From Streptomyces noursei (GTDB lineage Bacteria; Actinomycetota; Actinomycetes; Streptomycetales; Streptomycetaceae), in NCBI RefSeq assembly GCF_001646665.1, contig NZ_LWBU01000384.1, forward strand, positions 1 through 64,000: a DNA stretch of 64,000 bases, given 5' to 3'. A program made the translations under genes and the position numbers. The notes under the pieces are model-generated. The model had not been told where the DNA came from. It did no database searches and saw only the letters and a program-made list of their open reading frames with translations. Shown in pieces: positions 8,021 to 16,476 of this stretch; position 1 is the stretch's first letter; every line of letters starts with the position of its first letter.

Positions 8021-9511
8021 TCAGGCACCGCCCCGGCGGAGCCCAGCCACCGCCCACTTGGCCCGCGTGGACAGACCGCTGAGGGTCTTTGCCGACTCCG
8101 CGCCGATCCGGTCCAGCAGATACCTCCCGTGCGCCATCGTCGTACGTGCGAGGTCCGCGTCACCCGCCTCGACGGCGGCCAGTACCAGCTCCAGGTGCTG
8201 CTCGGTGATCAACCGGCCGAGCCCCCTGCGGTGCCACTGGGCGACCGTGTCGTCCGGCGCGCCGCCCTCCACGCCGACCGCCGTCCGCGCCCGGTGCAAC
8301 GCACGCGCGGCGGCCGCGAGGTCGCCCCTGCCGCGCTCCACCCGGGCGAGGACGTACGCCTCCGACGCGCGGTCCCATGCCGAGTCCTGGAGCGAGAGCA
8401 GGTAGACCTGGGCACGGGCCGCCTGCGCGTGGTCACCGACACGCTCCAGGGCACGGCTCAGCTTCCTCAGCCGCCCGGCGTCCGGGCCCGTGTCGTCCAG
8501 CAGACGGATGAGGGCGGCCCGGGCATGTTCGATCCGGCCCTGCCGGCGGGCCAGCTCAACCCAGGTGAACGGGCTCTGCGCGGCCGGGCCGAACCGCTCG
8601 GCCTCCTGGACACGCGCCCAATCGACAGCTCCGCCGCCACCGCCGGTCGCTGCGGACGTCGCCGAACGCAGCAGCTGAGCGTCCTCGTCGCGCCCGTACG
8701 ACGCCACCAGCACCGCCGCGAGCCACCGCGTCTCGTATCCCTCCGCACCGACGGCCTCCTCCCGCTCGGGGACCTCCCGTCCCACAACCTCCCGCTCCAG
8801 CAGGAAACGGAGCAGCGGCAGATCGTCGTCGCGCCGGTCCTCGTACGCCGCCCACAGCACCCCTGCCCGCAGCACCGCGTCCCCGGCCGCCGCGTCGCGC
8901 GCGCCGGGGGCACCGGCCCGCACGCGTCCCAGCGCCTCGCGACCGGGGCCCAGAACGATGTCGCGCAGGGACAGGTGGTAGGACTCGTCGAGCCGGTACG
9001 CGCAGAGGTCGCGCGCGTTGAGCAGGACATGGTGCGGATCGGTGCGCCCGGCCGCGGACTCCGCCATGGCGAACAGCTCGACCAGGGGCCTTCGCGGCAG
9101 ACCGAGACCGCTGAGCAACGCCTCCCGCTGCGCGTCCAGTTCGGGCGCGAACTCCTCGCGCGCCTCGTCGTCGGAGGCACGCACCGCCGCGATCATGCCA
9201 TCCTCGTCCAGGTCGGTGGTGAGGCCCTCGCACCAATCGGGCAGCCGGACGAGCATCTCCAGCGCCTCGCCGACGCCGTCGGCCATCAGCACGGCCTCGC
9301 CCTCGGAGGAGGCGTGGAGGACGGCTGCGCACGCGCACAGGAAGTACGTCCCCCCGGTGTCGTCACCCGCTATCGGCTCCAGCGGCGCACCGGACGCCAG
9401 CCGCACGTCCTCGACGTGGTACACCCGTTCCACGTCGAAGTTGAACGGGAAGGCCGCCAGTTCGGCCAGGTCGGGTCGGGTGCGCAGCAGGTGCAGAACG
9501 GGGTCGGTCAT
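8021..9511 (-). CDS. Hypothetical helical-repeat protein (496 aa)
   Basis: A cytosolic protein starting MTDPVLHLLRTRPDLAELAA. No catalytic motif is recognised. The C-terminal half (from ARVQEAERFG to the end) consists of paired amphipathic helices (ERVGDHAQAARAQVYLL, EAYVLARVERGRGDLAAAAR, EAGDADLARTTMAHGRYLLD), as in TPR-like or ARM-like repeats, so it may be a scaffold or protein-interaction factor. The start at 9511 was chosen because sequence beyond it is shared with an opposing pseudogene and lacks protein character. The 565-residue frame on the other strand is a shadow. Confidence 0.7.
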   Translation of the reverse strand: MTDPVLHLLRTRPDLAELAAFPFNFDVERVYHVEDVRLASGAPLEPIAGDDTGGTYFLCACAAVLHASSEGEAVLMADGVGEALEMLVRLPDWCEGLTTDLDEDGMIAAVRASDDEAREEFAPELDAQREALLSGLGLPRRPLVELFAMAESAAGRTDPHHVLLNARDLCAYRLDESYHLSLRDIVLGPGREALGRVRAGAPGARDAAAGDAVLRAGVLWAAYEDRRDDDLPLLRFLLEREVVGREVPEREEAVGAEGYETRWLAAVLVASYGRDEDAQLLRSATSAATGGGGGAVDWARVQEAERFGPAAQSPFTWVELARRQGRIEHARAALIRLLDDTGPDAGRLRKLSRALERVGDHAQAARAQVYLLSLQDSAWDRASEAYVLARVERGRGDLAAAARALHRARTAVGVEGGAPDDTVAQWHRRGLGRLITEQHLELVLAAVEAGDADLARTTMAHGRYLLDRIGAESAKTLSGLSTRAKWAVAGLRRGGA

Positions 9512-9586
9512 GCGACCGAACCCTAGCCACCCCGGAGTCCCGGGCCGCGCGTGCGGGTAGACGACGACTGTCCCATAGTCCGAGGT

Positions 9587-10096
9587 ATGGACGCGCGCGA
9601 AAGGGCGCTCCGACAGGCACACGGCCACGCCCTCGGCTGGCTGGCCGCCCTGCCCGACCGCCAGGTCCCCCACCCGCGCCTGGGTCGACGAGATCGTGCG
9701 CGCGCTCGGCGCCGACCTGCCCGAGGACCCGAGCGCCCCCACCGACGTCGTCGACCTCCTGGTCACGGCCTGAGAGCCGGGGCTCACCGCCTTCCCGGCG
9801 GACGCTTCTACGGCCTCGTCGTCGGTGGCACCGAACCGGCCGCACCCGCCACGGACTGGCTGGTCAGCGCCTGGGGGCAGAACTGCGTGATGCGCACCCT
9901 CTCGCCCGCGTACGCGGCGGCGGAGGACATCGCCGGCGCCTGGCTGCTTGACCTGCTCGGCCTGCCCCCGGACAGCGCGGTCGGCTTCACCGCCACGACG
10001 GCGAACTGCACCTGCCTCGCCGCCGGGCGCGACACCGCGCTGCGGCGGGCCGGCCGGGACCACTTCTGCGACGGACTGGCGGATACGCACGGATGA
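9587..10096 (+). pseudogene. Truncated PLP-dependent decarboxylase
   Basis: The segment FYGLVVGGTEPAA, DWLVSAWGQNCVMR, LSPAYAAAEDIAGAWLLDLL and TANCTCLAAGRDTALRRAG matches the N-terminal third of group II pyridoxal-dependent amino-acid decarboxylases. The start (MDARERALRQAHGHALGWLA) is in frame, but about 50 codons between it and FYGLVV are frameshifted and include a lost stop. The gene ends abruptly at 10096, well before the PLP-binding lysine. It therefore cannot encode an active enzyme. Confidence 0.75.
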
Positions 10097-10166
10097 GTGG
10101 CGTACCAGGACGTCCCACGTCTTCAGCACCGTTGTAACGTTGTCCGCAAACGATCGGGGGGATTCA

Positions 10167-10658
10167 GTGACGAGGTCCTTGCACTTCGGCTGGGAGCTGA
10201 GCGGCTCCGGCTGGGCGACGTGCAGGATCTGGGACGGCTCGACGAAGCATCGGGACATCGTCAGCTACGGCACAAACGCGCTCGCCGACTTGTTGAAAGG
10301 CGTGACGGGCCTCTACGGCCCCCTTGGCATCCAGCGGTTCTCGTTCGACCTCGAGCCGGCAGAGGCGCGGTGGATTCTTCGTCGCCGAAACAACGACGTG
10401 CACATCACGATCCGTCGCTTCCCGGACATGTCGACCAGCTTTGACGCACCGGACGGGAAGGGCGCCCTCGTGTGGACGTCCACACGTCCTCGCACATCCC
10501 TGGCACATGCGGTCCTGATGGCTGCCGAGAAGGTGCGGCGAACCCACGGCGAGGACGGCTACCTCCAGAAGTGGCAGCTGCACGCCTTCCCCACCACCGA
10601 ACTGGAAACCCTTCGTCACCTGCACCTGGCAGCAGATGACTGCGCTCTCCAACACTGA
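10167..10658 (+). CDS. Hypothetical protein (163 aa)
   Basis: Starts at a GTG with GGGGGGA just upstream and reads MTRSLHFGWELSGSGWATCR. It is a compact soluble protein with a mixed alpha/beta pattern (LADLLKGVTGLYGP, RRNNDVHITIRRFPDM, TSLAHAVLMAAEKVRRTHGE). The 'WDGSTKHRDIVSYGTNAL' segment resembles small Streptomyces proteins of unknown role. No secretion signal. It lies downstream of a dead decarboxylase fragment and appears monocistronic. Confidence 0.6.
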   Translation: MTRSLHFGWELSGSGWATCRIWDGSTKHRDIVSYGTNALADLLKGVTGLYGPLGIQRFSFDLEPAEARWILRRRNNDVHITIRRFPDMSTSFDAPDGKGALVWTSTRPRTSLAHAVLMAAEKVRRTHGEDGYLQKWQLHAFPTTELETLRHLHLAADDCALQH

Positions 10659-10843
10659 ACCAACGGTGCCTCACCGCGCAGACAGAAGCTAAGCCAGAAG
10701 ATGCCAGCAGCGACGGCATACGGCATCTCTGCGGGGGAAGCAGCGCGGGAGGCCGGGCTGCGCCCGCCGGGTACAGCCGCACCACCCGGGCCCCGGCGGG
10801 ACCAGGTGGTGCGGTAGCCGGTGCCGCCTCGTACGCTGCCGCC

Positions 10844-11485
10844 ATGACTGAGATCCACACCCCGACGCCCCGTGACGCCTTCGACCTGCTCATGGCCGGC
10901 AACCAGCGCTTCGTCGCCGGTACCGCCGAGCATCCGAACCAGGACGCCGCCCGCCGCAGCGAGACCGCACCGTCCCAGCAACCGTTCGCTGTGCTGTTCG
11001 GCTGCTCCGACTCCCGGCTGGCCGCCGAGATCATCTTCGACCGTGGCCTGGGCGATCTGTTCGTGGTCCGCACTGCCGGCCACGTCGCCGGCACCGAAGT
11101 GCTCGGCTCGATCGAGTTCGGCGTGAGCGTTCTGGGCGCGCCGCTGGTCGTCGTCCTCGGCCACGACTCGTGCGGCGCCGTCGCCGCGGCCTGCTCCGCC
11201 CTCAGGGACGGACGGACTCCGAGCGGATTCGTCCGCGACGTCGTCGAGCGCGTCACCCCCAGTGTGCTGGCCGCCCGCGCCGCCGGCCGTGAGAGCGCCG
11301 AGGAAATCCTCGCCGAGCACATCGAACACACCGTGGACCTGCTCCTGGAGCGCTCTCGTGTACTGGCCGACGCGGTGACCGAAGGCCGGACAGCCGTGGT
11401 CGGGCTGTCCTACCGGCTGGCCGACGGCAGCGCCCGGCTCGTTGCCACCCGCGGCCTCGACGCGGCAGCCACCGCCGCCCTCTGA
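10844..11485 (+). CDS. Beta-class carbonic anhydrase
   Basis: Catalyses reversible hydration of CO2 to bicarbonate in the cytoplasm. At 213 residues it has normal length for the bacterial beta class. The zinc ligands are visible: Cys and the conserved Asp/Arg in LFGCSDSRLAAE, then His and Cys in VVLGHDSCGAVAAA, with the usual VVRTAGH block between them. It has no signal peptide. The gene is flanked by hypothetical and decayed sequence and looks monocistronic, so its regulation cannot be inferred. Confidence 0.92.
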   Translation: MTEIHTPTPRDAFDLLMAGNQRFVAGTAEHPNQDAARRSETAPSQQPFAVLFGCSDSRLAAEIIFDRGLGDLFVVRTAGHVAGTEVLGSIEFGVSVLGAPLVVVLGHDSCGAVAAACSALRDGRTPSGFVRDVVERVTPSVLAARAAGRESAEEILAEHIEHTVDLLLERSRVLADAVTEGRTAVVGLSYRLADGSARLVATRGLDAAATAAL

Positions 11486-12135
11486 CCCGCCCCGCGGGGG
11501 TCCTCCGAAGCCAAGGCACGGGACCCCGCGGCCCGGCCCAGCCGGTTGACGATCCCCAGCCCCAGCCCCTCCGTCAGCAGGGAGGCGACGATGAGGTCGC
11601 ACCCCTGCTGATCGAGTCCGCGCAACGACCCCTACAGCCCCCGGGCGTAAGCCGTTGTGCTCAGCGCCTCCAGCCACCTGCCGTCCAAGGAAGCCGACGA
11701 CACCCACACGACCGCCGGCTCGGCCGGCGCCGATCCGCGGCTGCGCACTGCGCGCGGACGCGGCGGAGCGGATCATCGTCCCGGTCACCGGCCCGCGCGG
11801 CATCGACCCGGAGCCATGCGACGGATCCTTCGCCCTAAAGGCCCTCGGGCAGCTCCCCCGTGACCACCCTGCGCGGCCGGGCGCAGTCCGGCCGGAGGCG
11901 GTGGACAGAATCGCCCGCACGGTCATCGTCTTCGTCCGGCAGGTCCTCACTGCGGTACGCACCAGCGCGGAGTTCACTCGATGGCGTCCACTGCGGTGGG
12001 GCCCGTCGAGCAAGCTTCAGTCGATGAACTCCACTCGGTGCTGACGTGGCCGGTTGGTACCACGAGTGGCTCCCCGGAAAACACCGAAGGCAAGGAGAGA
12101 GATCTCCTTGCCTCTCCCAAGGTATAGCGCATCGG
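11486..12135. other. Gene-poor region with a decayed fragment
   Basis: About 650 bases lacking an intact gene. On the minus strand at 11494-11625, RGLDQQGCDLIVASLLTEG followed by LGLGIVNRLGRAAG looks like the end of a lost protein; the 'GLGLxxxNRLxRAA' pattern recalls the C-terminus of Sua5/YrdC-type proteins, but this is a weak call. The remainder has no protein-like frame. The last bases contain the regulatory element of the rifampin phosphotransferase gene. Confidence 0.35.
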
Positions 12136-12155
12136 GGGGCTTGCGGCAAGGCCCC
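12136..12155 (+). promoter_or_regulatory. Rifamycin-associated element (RAE)
   Basis: GGGGCTTGCGGCAAGGCCCC, a near-palindrome, lies 172 bases before the start of the rifampin phosphotransferase gene. As I recall it, the rifamycin-associated element described in actinomycetes upstream of rifamycin-inactivating genes (rph, rgt, helR and others) has this sequence and makes them inducible by rifamycins. A possible promoter using the TTGCGG within the element and CAGAAT at 12166 would fit, but is not proven. Confidence 0.8.
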
Positions 12156-12327
12156 TGCCAGGGCGCAGAATCGTCGGCCGAGACCACAACCTGCGGAAAC
12201 GGGGACACGAGGTGCGTGTGTTGGATATGAGGACCTGCTCGGCCGGCTGTTCGGCAGCGCTGAAGACGCTGCCGACCCGAGCGGCAGACGCAGGACGACG
12301 GAGCCCGGCCGCCTCGGGGGTGTCGCG

Positions 12328-14925
12328 ATGAGTGAGCAGTTCGTGCGGGACCTTCAGGAGGTCGACGAGACACAGGTCGCGGGCGTCGGCGGCAAGGGCG
12401 CGCACCTGGGCGTGCTGTCGCGGATCGAAGGCGTCAGCGTGCCAGGCGGCTTCTGCGTGACGACTGACGCCTTCCGGCGGATCGTGGCGGAAGCGCCGTC
12501 GATCGGGGACCGCCTCGATCAGCTGTCACTGCTGCATCCCGACGACCAAGGGGCGGTCCGGAGTCTCAGCGCGCAGATCCGCCGGGCCATCGAAGAGTTC
12601 ACCATTCCGGGCGATCTCGCGACGGCGATCACCCGCGCGCTCGCCCGGGTCGGCGAACAGGCGGCCTACGCAGTGCGGTCCAGCGCGACGGCGGAAGACC
12701 TGCCGACGGCGTCCTTCGCCGGCCAGCAGGACACGTACCTGAACGTCGTCGGGCCGGAGGCGATTCTCCGGCACGTCAGCCGGTGCTGGGCCTCACTGTT
12801 CACCGAGCGGGCCGTGACCTACCGCCGGCGCAACGGCATCGATCACCGCGCGGTCCACATGGCCGTGGTCGTACAGCGGATGGTGTTCTCCCAGGCGGCC
12901 GGCATCCTGTTCACGGCTGATCCGGTCTCGGGCAACCGGAAGGTCGCCACCGTCGACGCCGGCTTCGGGCTGGGCGAGGCCTTGGTCTCCGGCCTGGTGA
13001 ACCCGGATGTCTACAAGGTGCGGGACGGCCGGATCGTCGCAAGGACGATCGCCGCCAAGGAGCGTGCCGTGCACGCACTGCCGAACGGCGGCACGCGGAC
13101 CAGGGCGATCGACGCTCGGCAGCAGGAGCAGCCGGCGCTGACCGACGAACAGGTCGTACGGCTGGTACAGCTCGGGCGCCGGATCGAGGAGCACTTCGGC
13201 AGCCCGCAGGACATCGAGTGGTGCCTGGCCGGTGACGGCTTTTGGATCGTGCAGAGCCGGCCGATCACGACGCTGTTCCCCATCCCCGAGACCGACGACG
13301 AGGCGAATCACGTCTACGTCTCCGTCGGACATCAGCAGATGATGACCGACCCCATGAAGCCCCTGGGGCTGTCCCTGTGGAAGCTGACGGCTATGGCGCC
13401 GATGCACGACGCGGGCGGGAGGCTCTTCGTCGACGCCACCCGCGCGCTGTCCTCGCCCGCGAGCCGCGCCGGCCTCATGGACCTCGTGGGGAGGTCCGAT
13501 CCGTTGACCAGGGACGCACTGGAGACGGTCCTCGACCGGGACGACTTCGTCCCCTCCTTCCCGGACCCCGAGCCCGGCGGCCGTCCCGTCGGCGGCGCGC
13601 CCACCCCGATCGAAACCGACGCGGCCGTCGTCACCCGGCTGATCGAGCGCAGCGAGAAGTCCGTCGTCACTCTGCGGCGTGACATCGCCGGGAAGTGCGG
13701 ACCGGCGTTGTTCGACTTCCTGCTGCAGGCCTTCGAGGAGCACAAACGGGTCCTCACCGATCCGCTGAGCCTTCAGGCGATCATGGCGGGCATGGAGTCC
13801 ACGTGGTGGCTCAACGACAAACTGTACGAGTGGCTGGGCGAGAAGAACGCGGCCGACACCCTCACGCTGTCCGCGCCTGACAACATCACCTCGCAGATGG
13901 GATTGGAGCTGCTCGACGTCGCGGACGTGATCCGTCCCCATCCGGAGGTGGTGGAGTTCCTGCAGACCGTCGAAGATGACGACTTCCTCGACGAGTTGGC
14001 GAGGTTCGCGGGCGGGCCCGAAGCGCGCGACGCCATCGAGGCCTATCTCGACCGGTACGGCATGCGCTGCGTCGGAGAGATCGACATCACGAGGCCCCGC
14101 TGGCGCGAACGCCCCAGCACGCTCGTGCCCGCGATCCTCGACAACGTCAGGAACTTCGAGCCGGGCGCGGCCGAGCGGCGCTTCGAGGAAGGCCGGCAGA
14201 AGGCGCTGAAGAAGGAACAGGAGGTGCTGACCCGCCTGCGGGCCCTGCCCGACGGGGAGAGCAAAGCGGACGAGACCAAGAAGATGATCGACCGGGTCCG
14301 GACCTTCATCGGCTACCGGGAGTACCCCAAGTACGGCATCATCAGCCGCTACTTCGTCTACAAGCAGGCCTTGATGGCAGAGGCCCGGTGTCTCGTGCGG
14401 GCCGGCGTGCTCGGCGACGAGGAGGACATCTTCTACCTCACCTTCCAGGAGCTCCACGACCTCGTGCGGTCCAAGCGGGTCGACGGCCGGCTCATCCAGC
14501 GGCGCAAGGAGGCGTTCCGGTCGTACCACGCGCTCAGGCCGCCCCGCGTCCTCACCTCGGAGGGCGAGACCGTCAACGGCACCTACCGACGCGACGACGC
14601 GCCGGCCGGTGCCCTGGTCGGCCTGCCGGTTTCCGGCGGGACCATCGAGGGGCGGGCCCGCGTCGTCCTGGACATGGCGCAGGCCGATCTCGAACCGGGC
14701 GACATCCTGGTCACGGCCTTCACCGACCCCAGTTGGTCACCCCTGTTCGTCGGCATAGCGGGCCTGGTGACGGAGGTGGGCGGTCTGATGACCCACGGCG
14801 CGGTGATCGCCAGGGAGTACGGCTTGCCGGCCGTCGTAGGCGTGGAGCAGGCCACCGGTCTGATCAAGGACGGCCAGCGCATCCGCGTACACGGAACCGA
14901 CGGATACATCGAGATCCTCCCCTGA
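12328..14925 (+). CDS. rph: Rifampin phosphotransferase
   Basis: ATP-dependent dikinase-type enzyme that phosphorylates rifamycin antibiotics at the C21 hydroxyl, giving resistance. The 865-residue product has the family's full length and three-domain order. The N-terminal ATP-binding domain has VGGKGAHLG, YAVRSSATAEDLPTASFAGQ and GEALVSGLVNPDVYKVR. A long central rifampin-binding region has QQMMTDPMKPLGLS and NNITSQMGLELLDVADVIRP-type sequence. The C-terminal swivelling domain carries the phospho-accepting His in EVGGLMTHGAVIARE (about His823). The ATG at 12328 matches known Rph N-termini (MSEQFVRDLQEV). A rifamycin-associated element lies upstream, so it is probably rifamycin-induced. Confidence 0.95.
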   Translation: MSEQFVRDLQEVDETQVAGVGGKGAHLGVLSRIEGVSVPGGFCVTTDAFRRIVAEAPSIGDRLDQLSLLHPDDQGAVRSLSAQIRRAIEEFTIPGDLATAITRALARVGEQAAYAVRSSATAEDLPTASFAGQQDTYLNVVGPEAILRHVSRCWASLFTERAVTYRRRNGIDHRAVHMAVVVQRMVFSQAAGILFTADPVSGNRKVATVDAGFGLGEALVSGLVNPDVYKVRDGRIVARTIAAKERAVHALPNGGTRTRAIDARQQEQPALTDEQVVRLVQLGRRIEEHFGSPQDIEWCLAGDGFWIVQSRPITTLFPIPETDDEANHVYVSVGHQQMMTDPMKPLGLSLWKLTAMAPMHDAGGRLFVDATRALSSPASRAGLMDLVGRSDPLTRDALETVLDRDDFVPSFPDPEPGGRPVGGAPTPIETDAAVVTRLIERSEKSVVTLRRDIAGKCGPALFDFLLQAFEEHKRVLTDPLSLQAIMAGMESTWWLNDKLYEWLGEKNAADTLTLSAPDNITSQMGLELLDVADVIRPHPEVVEFLQTVEDDDFLDELARFAGGPEARDAIEAYLDRYGMRCVGEIDITRPRWRERPSTLVPAILDNVRNFEPGAAERRFEEGRQKALKKEQEVLTRLRALPDGESKADETKKMIDRVRTFIGYREYPKYGIISRYFVYKQALMAEARCLVRAGVLGDEEDIFYLTFQELHDLVRSKRVDGRLIQRRKEAFRSYHALRPPRVLTSEGETVNGTYRRDDAPAGALVGLPVSGGTIEGRARVVLDMAQADLEPGDILVTAFTDPSWSPLFVGIAGLVTEVGGLMTHGAVIAREYGLPAVVGVEQATGLIKDGQRIRVHGTDGYIEILP

Positions 14926-15389
14926 CCGATTCCGTTGAGGAGACGCTTTGGCAGGTTCCGCCAGGGATGGCCACCGCATCGGGACAGGGCGGTGGCCGCT
15001 CCTCCCCCAAGCGTCACCACCCTGCTGCCCGACAGGCAGGCCACGACCGGCGGCCCCCTCGTCGACGCGCAGCGGAAGCGGCCGGGCCCGCTCGGCGTCA
15101 CGGCGACCCCCACTGCGCCACTGCGGGCCGGTGACGGCGTGGGAACGCGGTGGCACGGGGCGGCGGACGCGCGCGTACCTGCCCCCGTGAGGGCACCTGG
15201 CAGGAGCGCCGCGCTCCAGCAGCGAGTACTTCGTGCACGACGGCCAGGAACACCCCTTACGTCTGGGGACCTGGAATCGACCTTCTCGCCGGGCGACGCT
15301 GTGCACCGACCGCCGGCCCTCCCTGAGGGAACCGGGAATGCACTGGTCACGATGTGGTTCTGCCGGTGCGGACCGGAGTAAGGGAGCCT
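14926..15389. other. Intergenic region with an HA-domain scrap
   Basis: About 460 bases without an intact gene. At 15061-15123 on the plus strand, VDAQRKRPGPLGVTAT repeats, at about 40 of 45 bases, the helicase-associated remnant at 547. The rest of the region (15130-15389) shows no protein-like frame on either strand that could be assigned. No clear terminator was picked out after the rifampin phosphotransferase gene. Confidence 0.45.
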
Positions 15390-16151
15390 TCAGCGTCCGG
15401 CGCCAGGATGCTTACCGGGGTCGTGCCCCAGGTCCTCCGTCACGGGCAGGCACTCGGCGAGCAAGTCGACGACGTCGCGCCAGGCTCGCTGTGCGTGGCG
15501 TGGGTGGTGGCCGACGCCGGGGACCACGGGGTGATCGACCGGTGGGTGGTGGAAGGCGTGCAGGGCGCCGCCGTAGACAGCCAGGCGCCAGTCGACGCCC
15601 GCGGCCTGCATCTCCGCGGTGAACGCGTTCCGTTGCGCGGGCGGCATGATCGGGTCTTCCGAACCGACCCCGGCCCATACCGGGCAGCGAATGCTTGCCG
15701 CCTCGCCCGGCCGGCCCGTGGTCAGTGCGTTGACTGTCCCGATCGCGCGCAGGTCGACGCCGCCGCGCCCGAGTTCCAGCGCGACGGCGCCCCCGGTTCC
15801 GTAGCCGATGGCGGCGATCCGGTCGGGGTCGGTCCGCGGTTCGGTGAGCAGCACGTCGAGCGCCGCATGGCCGATGCCCCGCATCCGGTCGGGATCGGCA
15901 AGCAGCGGCAGACAACGGGCCAGCATCTCCTCGGGATCGCCCAGATAGCGCCCGCCGTGAAGGTCGAAGGCCAGCGCCACATAACCCAGTTCGGCGAGCG
16001 CATCGGCCCGGCGGCGCTCGACGTCGCTGAGCCCCATGCCCTCTGGTCCGATCAGCACCGCAGGCCGACGGTCGACACCGGCCGGGAGCGCGAGGTGCCC
16101 GATCATCGTCAAACCGTCGGCCGGATACTCGACCGTACGCGTCGTCATCAT
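15390..16151 (-). CDS. Dienelactone hydrolase family protein, nucleophile Cys absent
   Basis: A 253-residue alpha/beta hydrolase of dienelactone-hydrolase type, a family that opens lactones or esters using a Cys-Asp-His triad. Landmarks are AVLIGPEGMGLSDVERRRAD, VALAFDLHGGRYLGD, the acid in VGSEDPIMPPAQRNAF and the His in GGALHAFHHP. At the nucleophile elbow, where the family has GYCxGG, this protein reads AAIGYGTGGAVALE, so glycine replaces cysteine. It may use another residue or be non-catalytic. Two adjacent ATGs (16151, 16148) and an upstream GTG are possible starts, and none has a good ribosome binding site. An inverted repeat lies 48 bases upstream. Confidence 0.8.
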   Translation of the reverse strand: MMTTRTVEYPADGLTMIGHLALPAGVDRRPAVLIGPEGMGLSDVERRRADALAELGYVALAFDLHGGRYLGDPEEMLARCLPLLADPDRMRGIGHAALDVLLTEPRTDPDRIAAIGYGTGGAVALELGRGGVDLRAIGTVNALTTGRPGEAASIRCPVWAGVGSEDPIMPPAQRNAFTAEMQAAGVDWRLAVYGGALHAFHHPPVDHPVVPGVGHHPRHAQRAWRDVVDLLAECLPVTEDLGHDPGKHPGAGR

Positions 16152-16198
16152 CGTCACGGGACTGGACTGTAGTGATCGCCGAGCCCGGTCTGGCCGGT

Positions 16199-16217
16199 GT
16201 TCTGCCGCCGGCAGAAC
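16199..16217. promoter_or_regulatory. Inverted repeat, possible operator
   Basis: GTTCTGC, five bases CGCCG, then GCAGAAC: a perfect 7-bp dyad located 48 bases upstream of the dienelactone-hydrolase-like gene. Its position suits an operator or a short hairpin in the leader. No cognate regulator is encoded next to it. Confidence 0.4.
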
Positions 16218-16476
16218 AGTGCGTGCTTTGCTCCAGGAGTAGCCCTTCCCGTCGTACAGAGGCGGGGGGGCGTCCACTGGTGGCTGTCGGGTGCCGGGTT
16301 CGCGCACTCCCGCTGGCAGGGGGCCGCCCGCGCACCGTGCACCGGTTCGTGCGATGACGGCAGTCGGGGAGCGCGGCGGTACCCGCTCTCGTGCGGTTCT
16401 GCTGTGCCCGATTCCCCGCAAGCGAACCCGCCGTGTGCTACCGGCTGGAGGCGCGACCAACCGTCCTCGCCACGTC
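16218..16476. other. Intergenic region, nothing recognised
   Basis: The rest of the roughly 325-base gap between two leftward genes, excluding the inverted repeat. It presumably includes the promoter of the hydrolase gene, but no clear promoter, terminator or coding frame was recognised. Confidence 0.4.

Noticed and set aside
7829..9526. A 565-codon plus-strand open frame
   Set aside because: It is antisense to the 496-residue protein at 8021-9511 and has the Arg/Pro/Gln-rich composition expected of a shadow frame in very GC-rich DNA, with no family motif.
12108..12128. TTGCCT/TATAGC as a promoter for the rifampin phosphotransferase gene
   Set aside because: The two hexamers are only 9 bases apart, far too close for a normal promoter. 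The element just downstream is a better guide.
12793..14529. A 578-codon minus-strand open frame inside the rifampin phosphotransferase gene
   Set aside because: The plus strand encodes a full-length, well-recognised enzyme. The antisense frame shows no recognisable domain.
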